Of a stretch of DNA of 64,000 nt, positions 7,765 through 16,653 are shown in pieces; the stretch's first letter is position 1; the number at the start of each line of letters is the position of its first letter. Under the pieces are notes generated by a model. That model was not told the origin of the DNA. It made no database searches and saw nothing but the letters and a program-made list of their open reading frames with translations. The stretch covers positions 21,135 through 85,134 of the forward strand of contig NZ_CACVCH010000050.1 in NCBI RefSeq assembly GCF_902729425.1, read 5' to 3'. A program made the translations under genes and the position numbers. This stretch comes from Magnetospirillum sp. SS-4 (lineage in GTDB: Bacteria; Pseudomonadota; Alphaproteobacteria; Rhodospirillales; Magnetospirillaceae).

Positions 7765-8313
7765 ATGGGGCTGTCGATACGCGCCTATGCGCGGCATCGC
7801 GGGGTCAGTCACGTCTCGGTGCTGCGGGCCGCCAAGGCTGGACGCATTCCCCAGGAGCCGGACGGCACCATCGACCCGGCCAAGGCCGATGCCGCCTGGG
7901 ATGCCCAGACCGATCCGGCCCGCAAGGCTCCGCCCCCTGCGCCGGAGAAGGCCACACTGATTCCGCCTGCGATCCAGGCATCCCCGTCACTACCGCCCCA
8001 GCGCGATTCTCTGCCCTCGACAGGCGCCAACTTCACCCAGGCCCGCACCGCCCACGAGGTCGCCAAGGCGCAGAAGGCCCGCATCCAGGTGCAGCGGCTG
8101 AAGGACGAGGTCATCGATCGCGCCAATGCCCTGGCCCTGGTGTTCAAGCTGGCCCGCCAGGAACGCGATGCCTGGGTCGGTTGGCCCGCCCGTGTCGCCG
8201 GATTGATGGCGGCGGAGATCGGCATCGACCCGCATGTGATGCAGGTTTTGCTGGAAACCCACGTCAGGGCGCATCTGAATGAGCTTGCAGACATCAAGCC
8301 GGACTTCCGCTGA
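7765..8313 (+). CDS. Terminase small subunit (Nu1-like)
   Basis: A 182-residue protein starting MGLSIRAYARHRGVSHVSV. The N-terminal helix-turn-helix (residues 5-25, plus LRAAKAGRIPQEPDGTIDPAKADAAW) is the MerR-like DNA-binding domain of Nu1-type small terminases, which recognise the packaging site. The C-terminal half (KAQKARIQVQRLKDEVIDRANAL) is helical and suits oligomerisation. Its 3' end overlaps the large subunit start by 35 bases. First gene of the late operon. Confidence 0.8.
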   Translation: MGLSIRAYARHRGVSHVSVLRAAKAGRIPQEPDGTIDPAKADAAWDAQTDPARKAPPPAPEKATLIPPAIQASPSLPPQRDSLPSTGANFTQARTAHEVAKAQKARIQVQRLKDEVIDRANALALVFKLARQERDAWVGWPARVAGLMAAEIGIDPHVMQVLLETHVRAHLNELADIKPDFR

Positions 8314-10231
8314 GTTTGACGGCGCGGAGTTGATCCTGTCGGCCTGGAGCGACGGAATGCAGCCCGACCCGCTGCTGACCGTGTCGGAATGGGCCGACCA
8401 GCACCGGGTCCTGTCGTCGCGCGCTTCCGCCGAACCGGGCCGCTACCGCACCGCCCGCACGCCGTATTTGCGCGAGATCATGGATTGCCTGTCGCCGTCG
8501 CATCCCTGCCGGCGGGTGGTGTTCATGAAGGGCGCCCAGGTCGGTGCGACCGAGGCGGGCAACAACTTCCTGGGCTTCATCATCCACCATGCCCCCGGCC
8601 CGGTGCTGGCGGTGCAGCCCACCGTCGAGATGGCCAAGCGCAACTCGCGCCAGCGCATCGACACCCTGATCGACGAAAGCCCCATCCTGCGGGAACGGGT
8701 GAAACCGGCCCGCTCGCGCGACGCCGGCAACACCATGCTGTCGAAGGATTTCCCCGGCGGCACCCTGGTGATGACCGGAGCCAACAGCGCGGTGGGCCTG
8801 CGCTCGATGCCGGCCCGCTATCTGTTCCTCGACGAGGTGGACGCCTATCCCGCATCGGCCGACGAGGAAGGCGATCCGGTGGCGCTGGCCTGCGCCCGCA
8901 TGGCCACCTTCGCCCATCGGGCCAAGGCGTTCCTGGTCTCGACGCCCACCATTCGCGGGCTGTCCCGGATCGAGCGGGAATACGAGGCATCCGACCAGCG
9001 CCGCTTCTTCGTGCCGTGCCCCCATTGCGGGACCATGCAGTGGCTGAAATTCGAGCGGCTGCGCTGGGACAAGGGCCAGCCGGGCAGCGTCCGTTATGTC
9101 TGCGAATCCTGCGACCAGCCGATCACCGAATCGGCCAAGGCCACCATGCTGGCGGCAGGTATTTGGCGGGCCACAGCGGTGGCCGAGGATCCCGGCACCG
9201 TCGGCTTCCACATCTCGGCGCTCTACTCGCCGCCGGGCTGGCAATCCTGGGAGAGCATCGCCCGCATGTGGGAAGCAGCTCAAGGCAATGACGACGCGCT
9301 CAGGGTATTTCGCAACACCGTGCTGGGGGAAACCTGGGTAGAATCCGGTGAAGCACCCGACTGGCAGCGCCTCTACGACCGCCGTGAGACCTGGACCAAC
9401 GGCACCGTGCTGGAGGGTGGACTGTTCCTCACCGCCGGGGCCGACGTCCAGAAGGACCGGGTCGAGATCGATGTCTGGGCCTGGGGCCGCAACCTCGAAA
9501 GCTGGCTGGTCGACCATGTCGTCATCGACGGCGGGCCGGAACATGCCGAAACCTGGGCGGCGCTGGAGCGGGTACTGGGCCAGACCTGGACCCATGCCAG
9601 TGGCGCCGCCCTGAAGATCGCCCGCCTCGCCATCGACTCCGGCTACGAGTCGTCAGCGGTTTACACCTGGGGCCGCAGGATGGGCGTCGGCCAGGTCTCG
9701 CCCATCAAGGGCGTCGAGGGCTTCAACCGCTCCAGCCCGGTGTCCGGCCCCACCCTGGTCGATGCCACCGAGGGCGGCAAGAAGGTCCGCCGCGGTGCCC
9801 GCCTCTGGACGGTGGCGGTGTCCACCTTCAAAACCGAAACCTACCGATTCCTGCGCCTTGAGCGTCCCACAGACGAAGAATTGGCCGAGGGCGTCCGTTT
9901 CCCGGCCGGAACGGTGCATCTGCCATCGTGGGCGGACTCCGAGTGGTGCAAGCAGTTCGTCGCCGAGCAGCTGGTGACGGTCAAGAACCGGCGCGGCTTC
10001 ACCAAGCTAGAATGGCAGAAGCTGCGCGAGCGCAACGAGGCGTTGGATTGCCGGGTCTATGCCCGCGCCGCCGCCTGGATCGTCGGCGCCGACCGCTGGT
10101 CGGAGGCCAAGTGGCGGGATCTGGAAAAGCAGGTGGCGGCCACGGACCACGCCAGCGACCCCGAAGCCGGGCAGGTGCGCCGGATCGCCCGCCGTCCCCG
10201 GCGGATCATCAAGTTCAGCGGGATGCAGTGA
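8279..10231 (+). CDS. Terminase large subunit, lambda GpA family
   Basis: A 650-residue packaging motor. It has a Walker A-like loop (KGAQVGATEAGN, residues 84-95), a Walker B (YLFLDEVDAYP, around 180-190), a CPHC zinc-binding segment near 240 and a C-terminal nuclease domain of the GpA type (DVQKDRVEIDVWAWG). It cuts concatemeric DNA and pumps it into the prohead using ATP. Length is normal for the family. Directly followed by gpW. Confidence 0.95.
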   Translation: MSLQTSSRTSAEFDGAELILSAWSDGMQPDPLLTVSEWADQHRVLSSRASAEPGRYRTARTPYLREIMDCLSPSHPCRRVVFMKGAQVGATEAGNNFLGFIIHHAPGPVLAVQPTVEMAKRNSRQRIDTLIDESPILRERVKPARSRDAGNTMLSKDFPGGTLVMTGANSAVGLRSMPARYLFLDEVDAYPASADEEGDPVALACARMATFAHRAKAFLVSTPTIRGLSRIEREYEASDQRRFFVPCPHCGTMQWLKFERLRWDKGQPGSVRYVCESCDQPITESAKATMLAAGIWRATAVAEDPGTVGFHISALYSPPGWQSWESIARMWEAAQGNDDALRVFRNTVLGETWVESGEAPDWQRLYDRRETWTNGTVLEGGLFLTAGADVQKDRVEIDVWAWGRNLESWLVDHVVIDGGPEHAETWAALERVLGQTWTHASGAALKIARLAIDSGYESSAVYTWGRRMGVGQVSPIKGVEGFNRSSPVSGPTLVDATEGGKKVRRGARLWTVAVSTFKTETYRFLRLERPTDEELAEGVRFPAGTVHLPSWADSEWCKQFVAEQLVTVKNRRGFTKLEWQKLRERNEALDCRVYARAAAWIVGADRWSEAKWRDLEKQVAATDHASDPEAGQVRRIARRPRRIIKFSGMQ

Positions 10232-10232
10232 C

Positions 10233-10442
10233 ATGACCCTCGACGACATGAAGGCGGAGCGGGAACGGGTGCTGGCGCGGCGCAACTCCCTGGTCGCCCG
10301 CGTTACGGTGGGCGACCGCACCGTCCAATACGACCTCACCCAGGCCAACCATGTCCTGGCCGATCTCGACCGCCGCATCGCCGTGCTGGAGGGCAAGAAG
10401 CCCCGTCGGCGCATCCTCGCCGTCGCCACCAAGGGGCTGTGA
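10233..10442 (+). CDS. gpW-like head-tail joining protein
   Basis: A 69-residue protein in the position of lambda W, between large terminase and portal. The N-terminal helix (MTLDDMKAERERVLARRN), short beta hairpin (RVTVGDRTVQYD) and second helix (ADLDRRIAVLEGK) match the gpW fold, which plugs the portal to let the tail attach. Starts one base after the terminase stop and overlaps the portal start region (GTGA). Confidence 0.8.
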   Translation: MTLDDMKAERERVLARRNSLVARVTVGDRTVQYDLTQANHVLADLDRRIAVLEGKKPRRRILAVATKGL

Positions 10443-10444
10443 CC

Positions 10445-12238
10445 ATGCTGGGGAGTTTCCGCCGTCGCCTCGGCGCCCTGATCGGTGGCTTCGAGGCCGC
10501 CCAGGGCAGCCGCCGGCTCAAGGGCTTCCAGCCCAGCCGCGCCCACGTCAACACCCTGATCGCCGCCGCCGGTTCCGACATCACGGCGCGAGCCCGCTAT
10601 CTGGTGCGCAACAACGGCTATGCCCTCAATGCCGCCGAAAGCTGGACCGGCAATGCTGTCGGCACCGGCATCAAGCCGTCGTCGCTGATCGCCGACAAGG
10701 ATCTGAAGACCCGGGTGCAGCAGTTGTGGCTGGCCTGGACCGACGAGTCCGATGCCGAGGGCCTGACCGATTTCTACGGCCAGCAGCGTCGCGCCGCCCG
10801 CGAGGTGTTCATCGCCGGGGAGGTGTTCTTCCGCCTGCGCCCGCGCCGCCCCGAGGACGGCCTGACGGTGCCGTTGCAGCTTCAGATGCTGCCATCGGAA
10901 ATGCTGCCGCTGACCCGAACCGAGATCCTTCCCGGCGGCAACGTCATCCGCCAGGGCATCGAGTTCGACCGCATCGGGCGGCGGGCGGCGTACTGGTTCC
11001 TGCGCCGCCATCCCGGTGATCTCACCGACCCCGGTCTGGCCGGCGAGACGGTGCGGGTGCCGGCAGCCGAGATCATCCACATCATCGACCCGGTGGAATC
11101 CGGGCAGTTGCGCGGGGTGTCGCGGCTGGCCCCGGCGGTGGTGAAGCTGTTCCTGCTCGACCAGTACGACGACGCCGAACTGGAGCGCAAGAAGATCGCT
11201 GCCATGTACGCCATGTTCGTGACCTCTCCGGCTCCCGCCGACGTGATCGACTTGGTTCCCGCCGATGACGGTTCCGGCGACCGCATTGTCGAGGTCCAGC
11301 CCGGCCAGGTGGTGCCGCTGGAACCAGGAGAGCAGATCCAGACATCCGCCCCCGCCGATGTGGGCGGTTCCTACGAGCCGTTCGAGTACCGCACCCTGCT
11401 GCAGATATCCGCCGCCACCGGGGTGCCCTACGCCTATCTGTCCAACGACATGCTGAAGGCCAATTACTCCAACTCGCGCATGGCGCTGCTGGAGTTTCGC
11501 CGCCGGGTCGAGGCATGGCAGCACTCGGTGATGGTGCATCAGATGTGCCGGGTGGTCTGGCAACGCTGGATGGACGTGGCGGTGCTGTCGGGGGCGCTCG
11601 AGATTCCCGGCTATGAGCGCAACCGCGCAGCCTTTATCGCCTGCTCCTGGCTGCCGCCGAAATGGGACTGGGTCGATCCGCTGAAGGACGCCAAGGCCGA
11701 AATTGAGCAGATCGACGCCGGTCTCAAAAGCCGCACCCAGGCTCTGGCCGAGCGTGGCTTCGACGCCGAGCAGGTGGATGCCGAGATCGCCGCCGATAAG
11801 GCCCGCGAACAGCGGCTGGGGTTGTCGTTTGGGGCCACGCCGCCGGCAGCCCCCACCCATGACACCAGCCCCATCAGCAAGAGGATGGACATGAGCGAAC
11901 GCGTCTTCAGTATCGACACCGTCAGTGAGGTGACGGGGATTTCACGAGCGAACCTTCACCAGATGATTTGCCGCAGGCATTTCGTGCCCATCCACAGCAC
12001 TCGAAATGGCGTTGCCCGCGACTTCACGCTGAGGGACATGGTGCATCTCGCCGTCGTTTCCGATCTGCGCTCCATCGGAATCGATCTCCGGCGGGCGGTG
12101 AATATGGTCGGCTCCTCGGCCGACGGCACAGCAGGGCGGGATATTGTCACCTGCCGCAGCGGCGAGATCGAAATCACCGTCGATGTCGCCCGCATCGCCG
12201 ACCGTGTCCGCGACCGGATGGCAGGGGAGCGGTCATGA
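10445..12238 (+). CDS. Portal protein (lambda family) fused to a C-terminal MerR-like HTH domain
   Basis: A 597-residue protein. Residues 1 to about 475 are a normal lambda-type portal (ARARYLVRNNGYALNAAESW, HIIDPVESGQLRG, NYSNSRMALLEF). The portal is the ring through which DNA enters the head. From residue 483 a second domain follows in the same frame: MSERVFSIDTVSEVTGISRA with helix-turn-helix and wing features, ending near 597. An in-frame ATG at 11891 preceded by AAGAGGA could give a free 115-residue HTH protein. No stop separates the domains. The GTG at 10439 is an alternative start. Confidence 0.9.
   Translation: MLGSFRRRLGALIGGFEAAQGSRRLKGFQPSRAHVNTLIAAAGSDITARARYLVRNNGYALNAAESWTGNAVGTGIKPSSLIADKDLKTRVQQLWLAWTDESDAEGLTDFYGQQRRAAREVFIAGEVFFRLRPRRPEDGLTVPLQLQMLPSEMLPLTRTEILPGGNVIRQGIEFDRIGRRAAYWFLRRHPGDLTDPGLAGETVRVPAAEIIHIIDPVESGQLRGVSRLAPAVVKLFLLDQYDDAELERKKIAAMYAMFVTSPAPADVIDLVPADDGSGDRIVEVQPGQVVPLEPGEQIQTSAPADVGGSYEPFEYRTLLQISAATGVPYAYLSNDMLKANYSNSRMALLEFRRRVEAWQHSVMVHQMCRVVWQRWMDVAVLSGALEIPGYERNRAAFIACSWLPPKWDWVDPLKDAKAEIEQIDAGLKSRTQALAERGFDAEQVDAEIAADKAREQRLGLSFGATPPAAPTHDTSPISKRMDMSERVFSIDTVSEVTGISRANLHQMICRRHFVPIHSTRNGVARDFTLRDMVHLAVVSDLRSIGIDLRRAVNMVGSSADGTAGRDIVTCRSGEIEITVDVARIADRVRDRMAGERS
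11891..12238 (+). CDS. Possible internal start: free HTH domain from the portal gene
   Basis: Within the portal gene, ATG 11891 has AAGAGGA about six bases upstream and opens a 115-residue protein (MSERVFSIDTVSEVTGISRA, later LRDMVHLAVVSDLRSIGIDL) that resembles a MerR-type DNA-binding domain. Internal in-frame initiation is known in lambda head genes (Nu3 within C), so a separate product is plausible. This is inference from the ribosome site and domain boundary. Confidence 0.4.
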   Translation: MSERVFSIDTVSEVTGISRANLHQMICRRHFVPIHSTRNGVARDFTLRDMVHLAVVSDLRSIGIDLRRAVNMVGSSADGTAGRDIVTCRSGEIEITVDVARIADRVRDRMAGERS

Positions 12239-13443
12239 CGGACCTCCCGCATCTCGCGGCTCGCCTGTATGGGACGCCGCTGCTGGTCGCCCGCAGTAAG
12301 CTGGATGTGATCCTGGGCGCCCTCGGACCCCGGCTGGCCGGGCAGGCCGTCTCTTTCGACGGCGATGCGGCTCCGTCCGCCGATGTGGCGGTGACGTCCG
12401 ACGGCATCGCCATCATCCAGGTGGTCGGCACCCTGGTGGCCCGCTCCGGCTATCTCGGCGCCGCCAGCGGGCTGACCGCTTATTCCGACATCGCCGAAGC
12501 CATCGAGGCGGCGGCCACCGATCCCGGCATCCGGGCCATCCTGCTGGATGTGGATTCCTCCGGTGGCGAGGTGGGCGGCCTGTTCGATTTGGTTGACCAC
12601 ATCCAGGCCATCCGCGCCCAATGTGGCAAGCCCATCTGGGCGGTAGCCGATGAGGCGGCACTGTCGGCGGCCTATGCCATCGCCTGCACCGCCGACCGCC
12701 TCTACGTCACCCAGACCGGCGAAATCGGCTCCATCGGCGTGGTGGCGGTCCACCGCGACGAATCCGGAGCCGATGCTCAGGCTGGGCTGGCGTGGAGCTT
12801 CGTCCATGCCGGGGCCAGCAAGGTCGATGGCAACCCGCATCAGCCGCTGTCTGACTCTGCCCGCGCCACGCTCCAGGCCGATGTTGACGCCTTGTATGGA
12901 AAATTCACCACCCTGGTGGCCGAGCGGCGGCGGCTGTCTCCCGACGCCGTGCGGGCCACCGAGGCTGCGGTCTATCGCGGCGACCAGGCGGTGGCCGCCG
13001 GGCTGGCCGACAAGGTCGGCACCCTGCGTGTCGCCCTGGCCGATCTCGGGGCTGTGCTGGCCCGACCCACCATTTCCCGCCCCATCGCCGCCCGAAAGGA
13101 AGCCCCGATGTCCGAATCCCAAGGGGATGTCCCCGCTCTGGCTGCCGTGCCGCAGCCGCCCGCCCAGGCCAACGCGGATCTGGAACAGCGCCTGCGCGCC
13201 GAATATTCCGAGATCAGCGCCATCGCCGCCCAGGCCGCCCGCCTCGGCGTCACCATCGACCCCGCCGAGGCCATGGCCAAGGGCATCCGCCCCGAGGCGC
13301 TGCGCCGCTCGGTGCTGGAGCAACTGGCCGCCCGTTCCGATGCCACCGACGTGGTGGCCGCCGCTCCGGCGGGTGCCGCTCCCAAGACCGAAACCGAAAG
13401 CCCCATCGTCCGGCGTGCCCGCGAAGCCGCCGCCCGGAAATAA
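12235..13443 (+). CDS. S49-family head maturation protease (lambda gpC-like)
   Basis: A 402-residue protein coupled to the portal by an ATGA overlap. Residues 55-270 form a SppA/ClpP-fold peptidase: VVGTLVAR, LDVDSSGGEVGG (oxyanion glycine region) and the nucleophile serine at about 144 in AALSAAYAIACTAD; a lysine in the following segment would be the general base. The C-terminal third is helical and probably scaffold. It removes scaffold and trims head proteins during capsid maturation. Confidence 0.9.
   Translation: MTDLPHLAARLYGTPLLVARSKLDVILGALGPRLAGQAVSFDGDAAPSADVAVTSDGIAIIQVVGTLVARSGYLGAASGLTAYSDIAEAIEAAATDPGIRAILLDVDSSGGEVGGLFDLVDHIQAIRAQCGKPIWAVADEAALSAAYAIACTADRLYVTQTGEIGSIGVVAVHRDESGADAQAGLAWSFVHAGASKVDGNPHQPLSDSARATLQADVDALYGKFTTLVAERRRLSPDAVRATEAAVYRGDQAVAAGLADKVGTLRVALADLGAVLARPTISRPIAARKEAPMSESQGDVPALAAVPQPPAQANADLEQRLRAEYSEISAIAAQAARLGVTIDPAEAMAKGIRPEALRRSVLEQLAARSDATDVVAAAPAGAAPKTETESPIVRRAREAAARK
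13108..13443 (+). CDS. Nested scaffold protein (Nu3-like)
   Basis: In-frame ATG 13108 inside the protease gene has AAAGGAAG upstream and gives a 111-residue, Ala/Glu-rich, mostly helical protein (MSESQGDVPALAAVPQPPAQ to the shared C-terminus). In lambda the scaffold Nu3 is made the same way from within gene C. The prediction rests on that parallel, the ribosome site and composition. Confidence 0.55.
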   Translation: MSESQGDVPALAAVPQPPAQANADLEQRLRAEYSEISAIAAQAARLGVTIDPAEAMAKGIRPEALRRSVLEQLAARSDATDVVAAAPAGAAPKTETESPIVRRAREAAARK

Positions 13444-13455
13444 GGACACGCTGCC

Positions 13456-13845
13456 ATGCCTGTGCTGACCGCTTCGCCCTCCCTGGGCGATCTGCTGAAG
13501 TTTGAACTGAACGCCAGCTACTCCCGCGAAACCGTGACGCTGAAAGCGGGCACGTCCTATCCCCTCGGCTCCGTGCTGGGCCGCATCACCGCCAGCGGCG
13601 AATACCGCCTGTCCCCCGCCGCCGAGGTGGTGGGCGATGAAGGCGCGGAAACCGCCATCGCCGTGCTGTTGGAAACGGCGGATGCCACCGATGGCGCCAT
13701 CACCGGCCTGATCGCCGCCCGTGGCCCGGTCATCCTGGCCGATGGCGCCCTGGCGTTCGATGCCTCGGTCGACGATGCGGCGAAACGTGCTTCCAAGATC
13801 ACCCAGCTTTCTGCCCAGGGCCTCGTCGCCCGCGCCACCGTCTGA
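13456..13845 (+). CDS. Head decoration protein (lambda gpD family)
   Basis: A 129-residue protein with the gpD pattern: short N-terminal arm, SRETVTLKAGTSYPLGSVLGR, and AARGPVILADGALAF. Decoration proteins sit as trimers on the capsid surface and stabilise the expanded head. Located between scaffold and major capsid as in lambda. Confidence 0.9.
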   Translation: MPVLTASPSLGDLLKFELNASYSRETVTLKAGTSYPLGSVLGRITASGEYRLSPAAEVVGDEGAETAIAVLLETADATDGAITGLIAARGPVILADGALAFDASVDDAAKRASKITQLSAQGLVARATV

Positions 13846-13860
13846 TCGGAGTCCCTCTTC

Positions 13861-14883
13861 ATGGTCGAGATTCTCAATCCCTTCGACGCGGGCGGCTATT
13901 CGCTTGCCGAGATGACCCAGGCCATCAACATCCTGCCCAACCTGTACACCCGGCTCGGCCAGATGGGGCTGTTCCGCTTCGAGGGCGTCACCCAGCGCAG
14001 CGTCATCATCGAGCAGGCCGAGGGAATCCTCAACCTGCTGCCCACCGTACCGCTGGGCGGCCCGGCCACCGTCGCCAACCGCGATGCCCGGAGCATGCGC
14101 TCCTTCACCGTACCGTGGATTCCCCACGATGATTCCATCACCCCCCAGGACGTCCAGGGCGTGCGCGGTTTCGGCGTCGCCGATGCCGCCGATCCGCTGG
14201 CCACCGTCATGGAACGCAAGCTGACCCGCATGCGCAGCAAGCACGCGCAGACGCGGGAATTCATGGAGGTCAACGCGCTGAAGGGCATCGTCCGCGATGG
14301 CTCCGGCAGCACCCTCTACGACTATTTCGTCGAGTTCGACCTGTCCCGCCAGCAGGTGGATTTCGCCCTGGGCACCGCCACCACCAACGTCCAGGCCAAG
14401 ATCCGCGAGGTGCTGCGCAAGGTCGAGACCGAGTTGAAGGGCGAGACCATGACCAGCGTGCTGGCCCTGGTCAGCCCGGAATTCTTCGACAAGCTGATCA
14501 GCCATGCCAAGGTCGAGCAGGCGTACCAGTACTATTCCTCGACCGGCGCCCAGCCGCTCAGGGAAGACGTCCGCCGCCGTTTCCCCTTTGCCGGCATGGT
14601 ATTCGAGGAATACAGCGCCACCGTCACCCTTTCCACCGGCCAGACCGAAACCCTGATCCCGGCGGGCGAGGGCATCGCCTTCCCGCTGGGCACCATGGAC
14701 ACCTTCGTCACCTATGGCGCTCCGGCCAATCTGATCGAGACGGTCAACACCCTGGGCGTGCCCATGTACGCCCGCCAGCTTGCTCGCCAGGACGGCAGCG
14801 CCATCGACGTCAAGACCGAGGCCTCCATCCTGCCGGTCAACAAACGCCCGCGTCTGGCGGTGCGCCTATTCTCGGGCAATTGA
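13861..14883 (+). CDS. Major capsid protein (lambda gpE family)
   Basis: A 340-residue capsid protein of normal length for the gpE family, with the usual N-terminus (PFDAGGYSLAEMTQAINILPN), the HDDSITPQDVQGVRGFG segment and C-terminal KRPRLAVRLFSGN. A very similar copy lies at the right end of the window (63462-64000, minus strand), evidence of a second related prophage. Confidence 0.95.
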   Translation: MVEILNPFDAGGYSLAEMTQAINILPNLYTRLGQMGLFRFEGVTQRSVIIEQAEGILNLLPTVPLGGPATVANRDARSMRSFTVPWIPHDDSITPQDVQGVRGFGVADAADPLATVMERKLTRMRSKHAQTREFMEVNALKGIVRDGSGSTLYDYFVEFDLSRQQVDFALGTATTNVQAKIREVLRKVETELKGETMTSVLALVSPEFFDKLISHAKVEQAYQYYSSTGAQPLREDVRRRFPFAGMVFEEYSATVTLSTGQTETLIPAGEGIAFPLGTMDTFVTYGAPANLIETVNTLGVPMYARQLARQDGSAIDVKTEASILPVNKRPRLAVRLFSGN

Positions 14884-14885
14884 GC

Positions 14886-15182
14886 ATGACCGCCTTTGCC
14901 GAGGCCATCGACGACCTGTTCGCCGATCCGAACATGGCGGTCACGGTGACGTATCAGGGCCGCCCCGTGCGTGCCCTGGTACGGCGGCCCGACCGCGATA
15001 TCGAGTTCTCCGACATCACCGTCCACACGGGGACGGCGGTGTTCGAGATTCGGCGGAGGGAGGTTCCGGCTCCCCAGGCGGGGGACATCATCCACCATGA
15101 CGGCGACAACTTCGTCGTCCAGGGCGAACCCCGCCTGGATGCCGAGCAGCTGATCTGGACCTTGGACACGAGACCGGCATGA
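14886..15182 (+). CDS. Head-tail joining protein (gpFII-like position)
   Basis: A 98-residue mostly beta protein (MTAFAEAIDDLFADPNMAVTV; DIIHHDGDNFVVQGEPRLD). Position and size fit the lambda FII-like attachment proteins placed right after the capsid gene. ATG 14886 is preferred over the TTG at 14880. Parallel copy at 63163-63459. Confidence 0.65.
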   Translation: MTAFAEAIDDLFADPNMAVTVTYQGRPVRALVRRPDRDIEFSDITVHTGTAVFEIRRREVPAPQAGDIIHHDGDNFVVQGEPRLDAEQLIWTLDTRPA

Positions 15183-15838
15183 AACTGGGGGCGGCTATTT
15201 CCGGCGATCTGCGCAAGATCATGGCCGAGGAAATCAAGGCTGCCGAGGACGCCGTCACCGCCGCCATGCGCCAAGCCGCCGACGGATTGAAGGCCGATCT
15301 TCGCCGCCAGGTCACCGAGGCGGGCATGGGCCAGCGCCTCGCCAATACCTGGCGGGCCGAGCTTTATCCCAAGGGCCAAAAGAGCATCAAGGCGGCGGGC
15401 TTCGTCTTCACCAGGGCCCCCACCATCATCCGCGCCTTCGACCAGGGCGCGGTGATCAAGTCCAAGCACGGTTTCTGGTTGGCCATCCCCACACCCGCCG
15501 CCGGCACCGGCGCCCGAGGCAAGCGCATGACGCCGGGTCTGTGGGAACAGATGCACGGCAGCCGCCTGCGATTCATCTATCGCCGGGGCGCGCCCTCACT
15601 GCTGGTGGCCGAGAACATGCGGGCCCGCATCCCCCGATCAAGTCGGGGGACCGCACGGGGCGGTTTCGCCCAGGGCAGCGCCTCGGCGCTCCGCTCCGGG
15701 CGTGGGATGACCAGTGTGGTGATGTTCATCCTGGTGCCGCAGGTCTCGTTGCGAAAGCGACTGGACGTCAACGCCGCCGCCGAGCGGTGGGCTTCGGCGC
15801 TGCCGGAGCTGATCGTCAGGAATTGGCGGGATAGTTAA
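15179..15838 (+). CDS. DUF6441 phage protein (minor tail / head-completion)
   Basis: A 219-residue protein of the DUF6441 type (MGQRLANTWRAELYP, KSKHGFWLAIPTPAAGTGARGKRMTPGLWEQ). Such proteins occupy the neck or tail-completion slot (compare lambda Z). A 15-residue insert around 150-165 (RIPRSSRGTARGG) is absent from the second copy at 62516-63166. Its stop TAA coincides with the stop of the minus-strand GNAT toxin gene (GTTAAC). Confidence 0.75.
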   Translation: MKLGAAISGDLRKIMAEEIKAAEDAVTAAMRQAADGLKADLRRQVTEAGMGQRLANTWRAELYPKGQKSIKAAGFVFTRAPTIIRAFDQGAVIKSKHGFWLAIPTPAAGTGARGKRMTPGLWEQMHGSRLRFIYRRGAPSLLVAENMRARIPRSSRGTARGGFAQGSASALRSGRGMTSVVMFILVPQVSLRKRLDVNAAAERWASALPELIVRNWRDS

Positions 15839-16344
15839 CAACGTACCTTGAGTCTGGCGAGCGGCAGGAATAATCGGCGGGGCTGTCCAGAAAAGGTGAC
15901 GAAGCCATACTTTGCATAAAACGCTGCTGCCTTGTCGTCCTTAGCCTCGACGACCATGGCATGAATGGCGATGGCATCGCTGGCCCGCATTACCCGCTCG
16001 AACGCGTTGAGCAGCAGGAACTTTCCGTACTGCTGTCCATGAAAGCCGCGATCAACCGCCAGACGTCCGATCAAGGCGGCCGGAATTGGATAGCGGGGCA
16101 GTTTACGGGCCAATTCCTCGGGCAAGTCGTCCCGACTGAAACTCGCAGCGCTTAACGTGTAGTAGCCGATGATCTGTCCGCCAAGGTCATCGACGGCGAC
16201 AAAAACGCTGGTCAGGTTGCGACGGATATCCTGGCCGGCGTGGCTGCGAATGTACTGATCAAGCGCTTCTTCGCCGCAGCAGAAGATGGATCGATCATGA
16301 TGAATGTCCAGCGGTTCGACGCGGGGAAGGCGAAACCCCGTCAT
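15835..16344 (-). CDS. GNAT-type toxin (TacT-like)
   Basis: A 169-residue acetyltransferase-fold protein. It has the acetyl-CoA loop region (LAVDRGFHGQQYGKFLL) and the late AAAFYAKYGFVTF motif with a tyrosine. GNAT toxins paired with DUF1778 antitoxins acetylate aminoacyl-tRNA and stop translation. It starts four bases inside the antitoxin stop (ATGA). It is on the strand opposite to the phage late operon, between the DUF6441 and tail-terminator genes. Probably a stability or anti-phage cargo gene. Confidence 0.85.
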   Translation of the reverse strand: MTGFRLPRVEPLDIHHDRSIFCCGEEALDQYIRSHAGQDIRRNLTSVFVAVDDLGGQIIGYYTLSAASFSRDDLPEELARKLPRYPIPAALIGRLAVDRGFHGQQYGKFLLLNAFERVMRASDAIAIHAMVVEAKDDKAAAFYAKYGFVTFSGQPRRLFLPLARLKVRC

Positions 16345-16622
16345 CCGCCGGTCACCCGCCCGTACCACGCGAAGGCTTCCTTCAGCTTCTCGTTCGGCTC
16401 GGGCGGATTGAGCAGCAACTCCTGAAACCGCTCCCATTCCTCGGCATTCAGGGTGATGACCTCATGTTCGCGCACCACGGTGTCCGCCTTCTGCAAGGCG
16501 ACATCGACCATGAAATCGGTGAGCGTCTTGTCAGAATAGGCGGCAGCCCGTTCCAGCTTCCGCTTCGATTGCGGGCTGAGACGGATGCTGATGCGTTCCT
16601 GGCGCTGGGCGATTCTGGACAT
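16341..16622 (-). CDS. DUF1778 antitoxin (TacA-like)
   Basis: A 93-residue protein with the ribbon-helix-helix N-terminus (RQERISIRLSPQSKRKLERA) and the ITLNAEEWERFQELLLNPP segment typical of DUF1778 antitoxins. It should bind and neutralise the GNAT toxin and repress its own promoter. Start at 16622 is chosen because the RHH strand follows directly; longer starts add a basic, unlikely leader. Confidence 0.85.
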   Translation of the reverse strand: MSRIAQRQERISIRLSPQSKRKLERAAAYSDKTLTDFMVDVALQKADTVVREHEVITLNAEEWERFQELLLNPPEPNEKLKEAFAWYGRVTGG

Positions 16623-16653
16623 AGAGCGGCTCCGGTATCTGGCTCTCATTAAT

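Noticed and set aside
8294..9595. 433-residue minus-strand ORF opposite the large terminase
   Set aside because: Composition is that of a GC-rich antisense shadow (Gly/His/Gln-rich); the plus strand is a certain terminase.
11956..14505. 849-residue minus-strand ORF opposite portal, protease and capsid genes
   Set aside because: It spans several confirmed plus-strand genes and is typical antisense low-complexity sequence.
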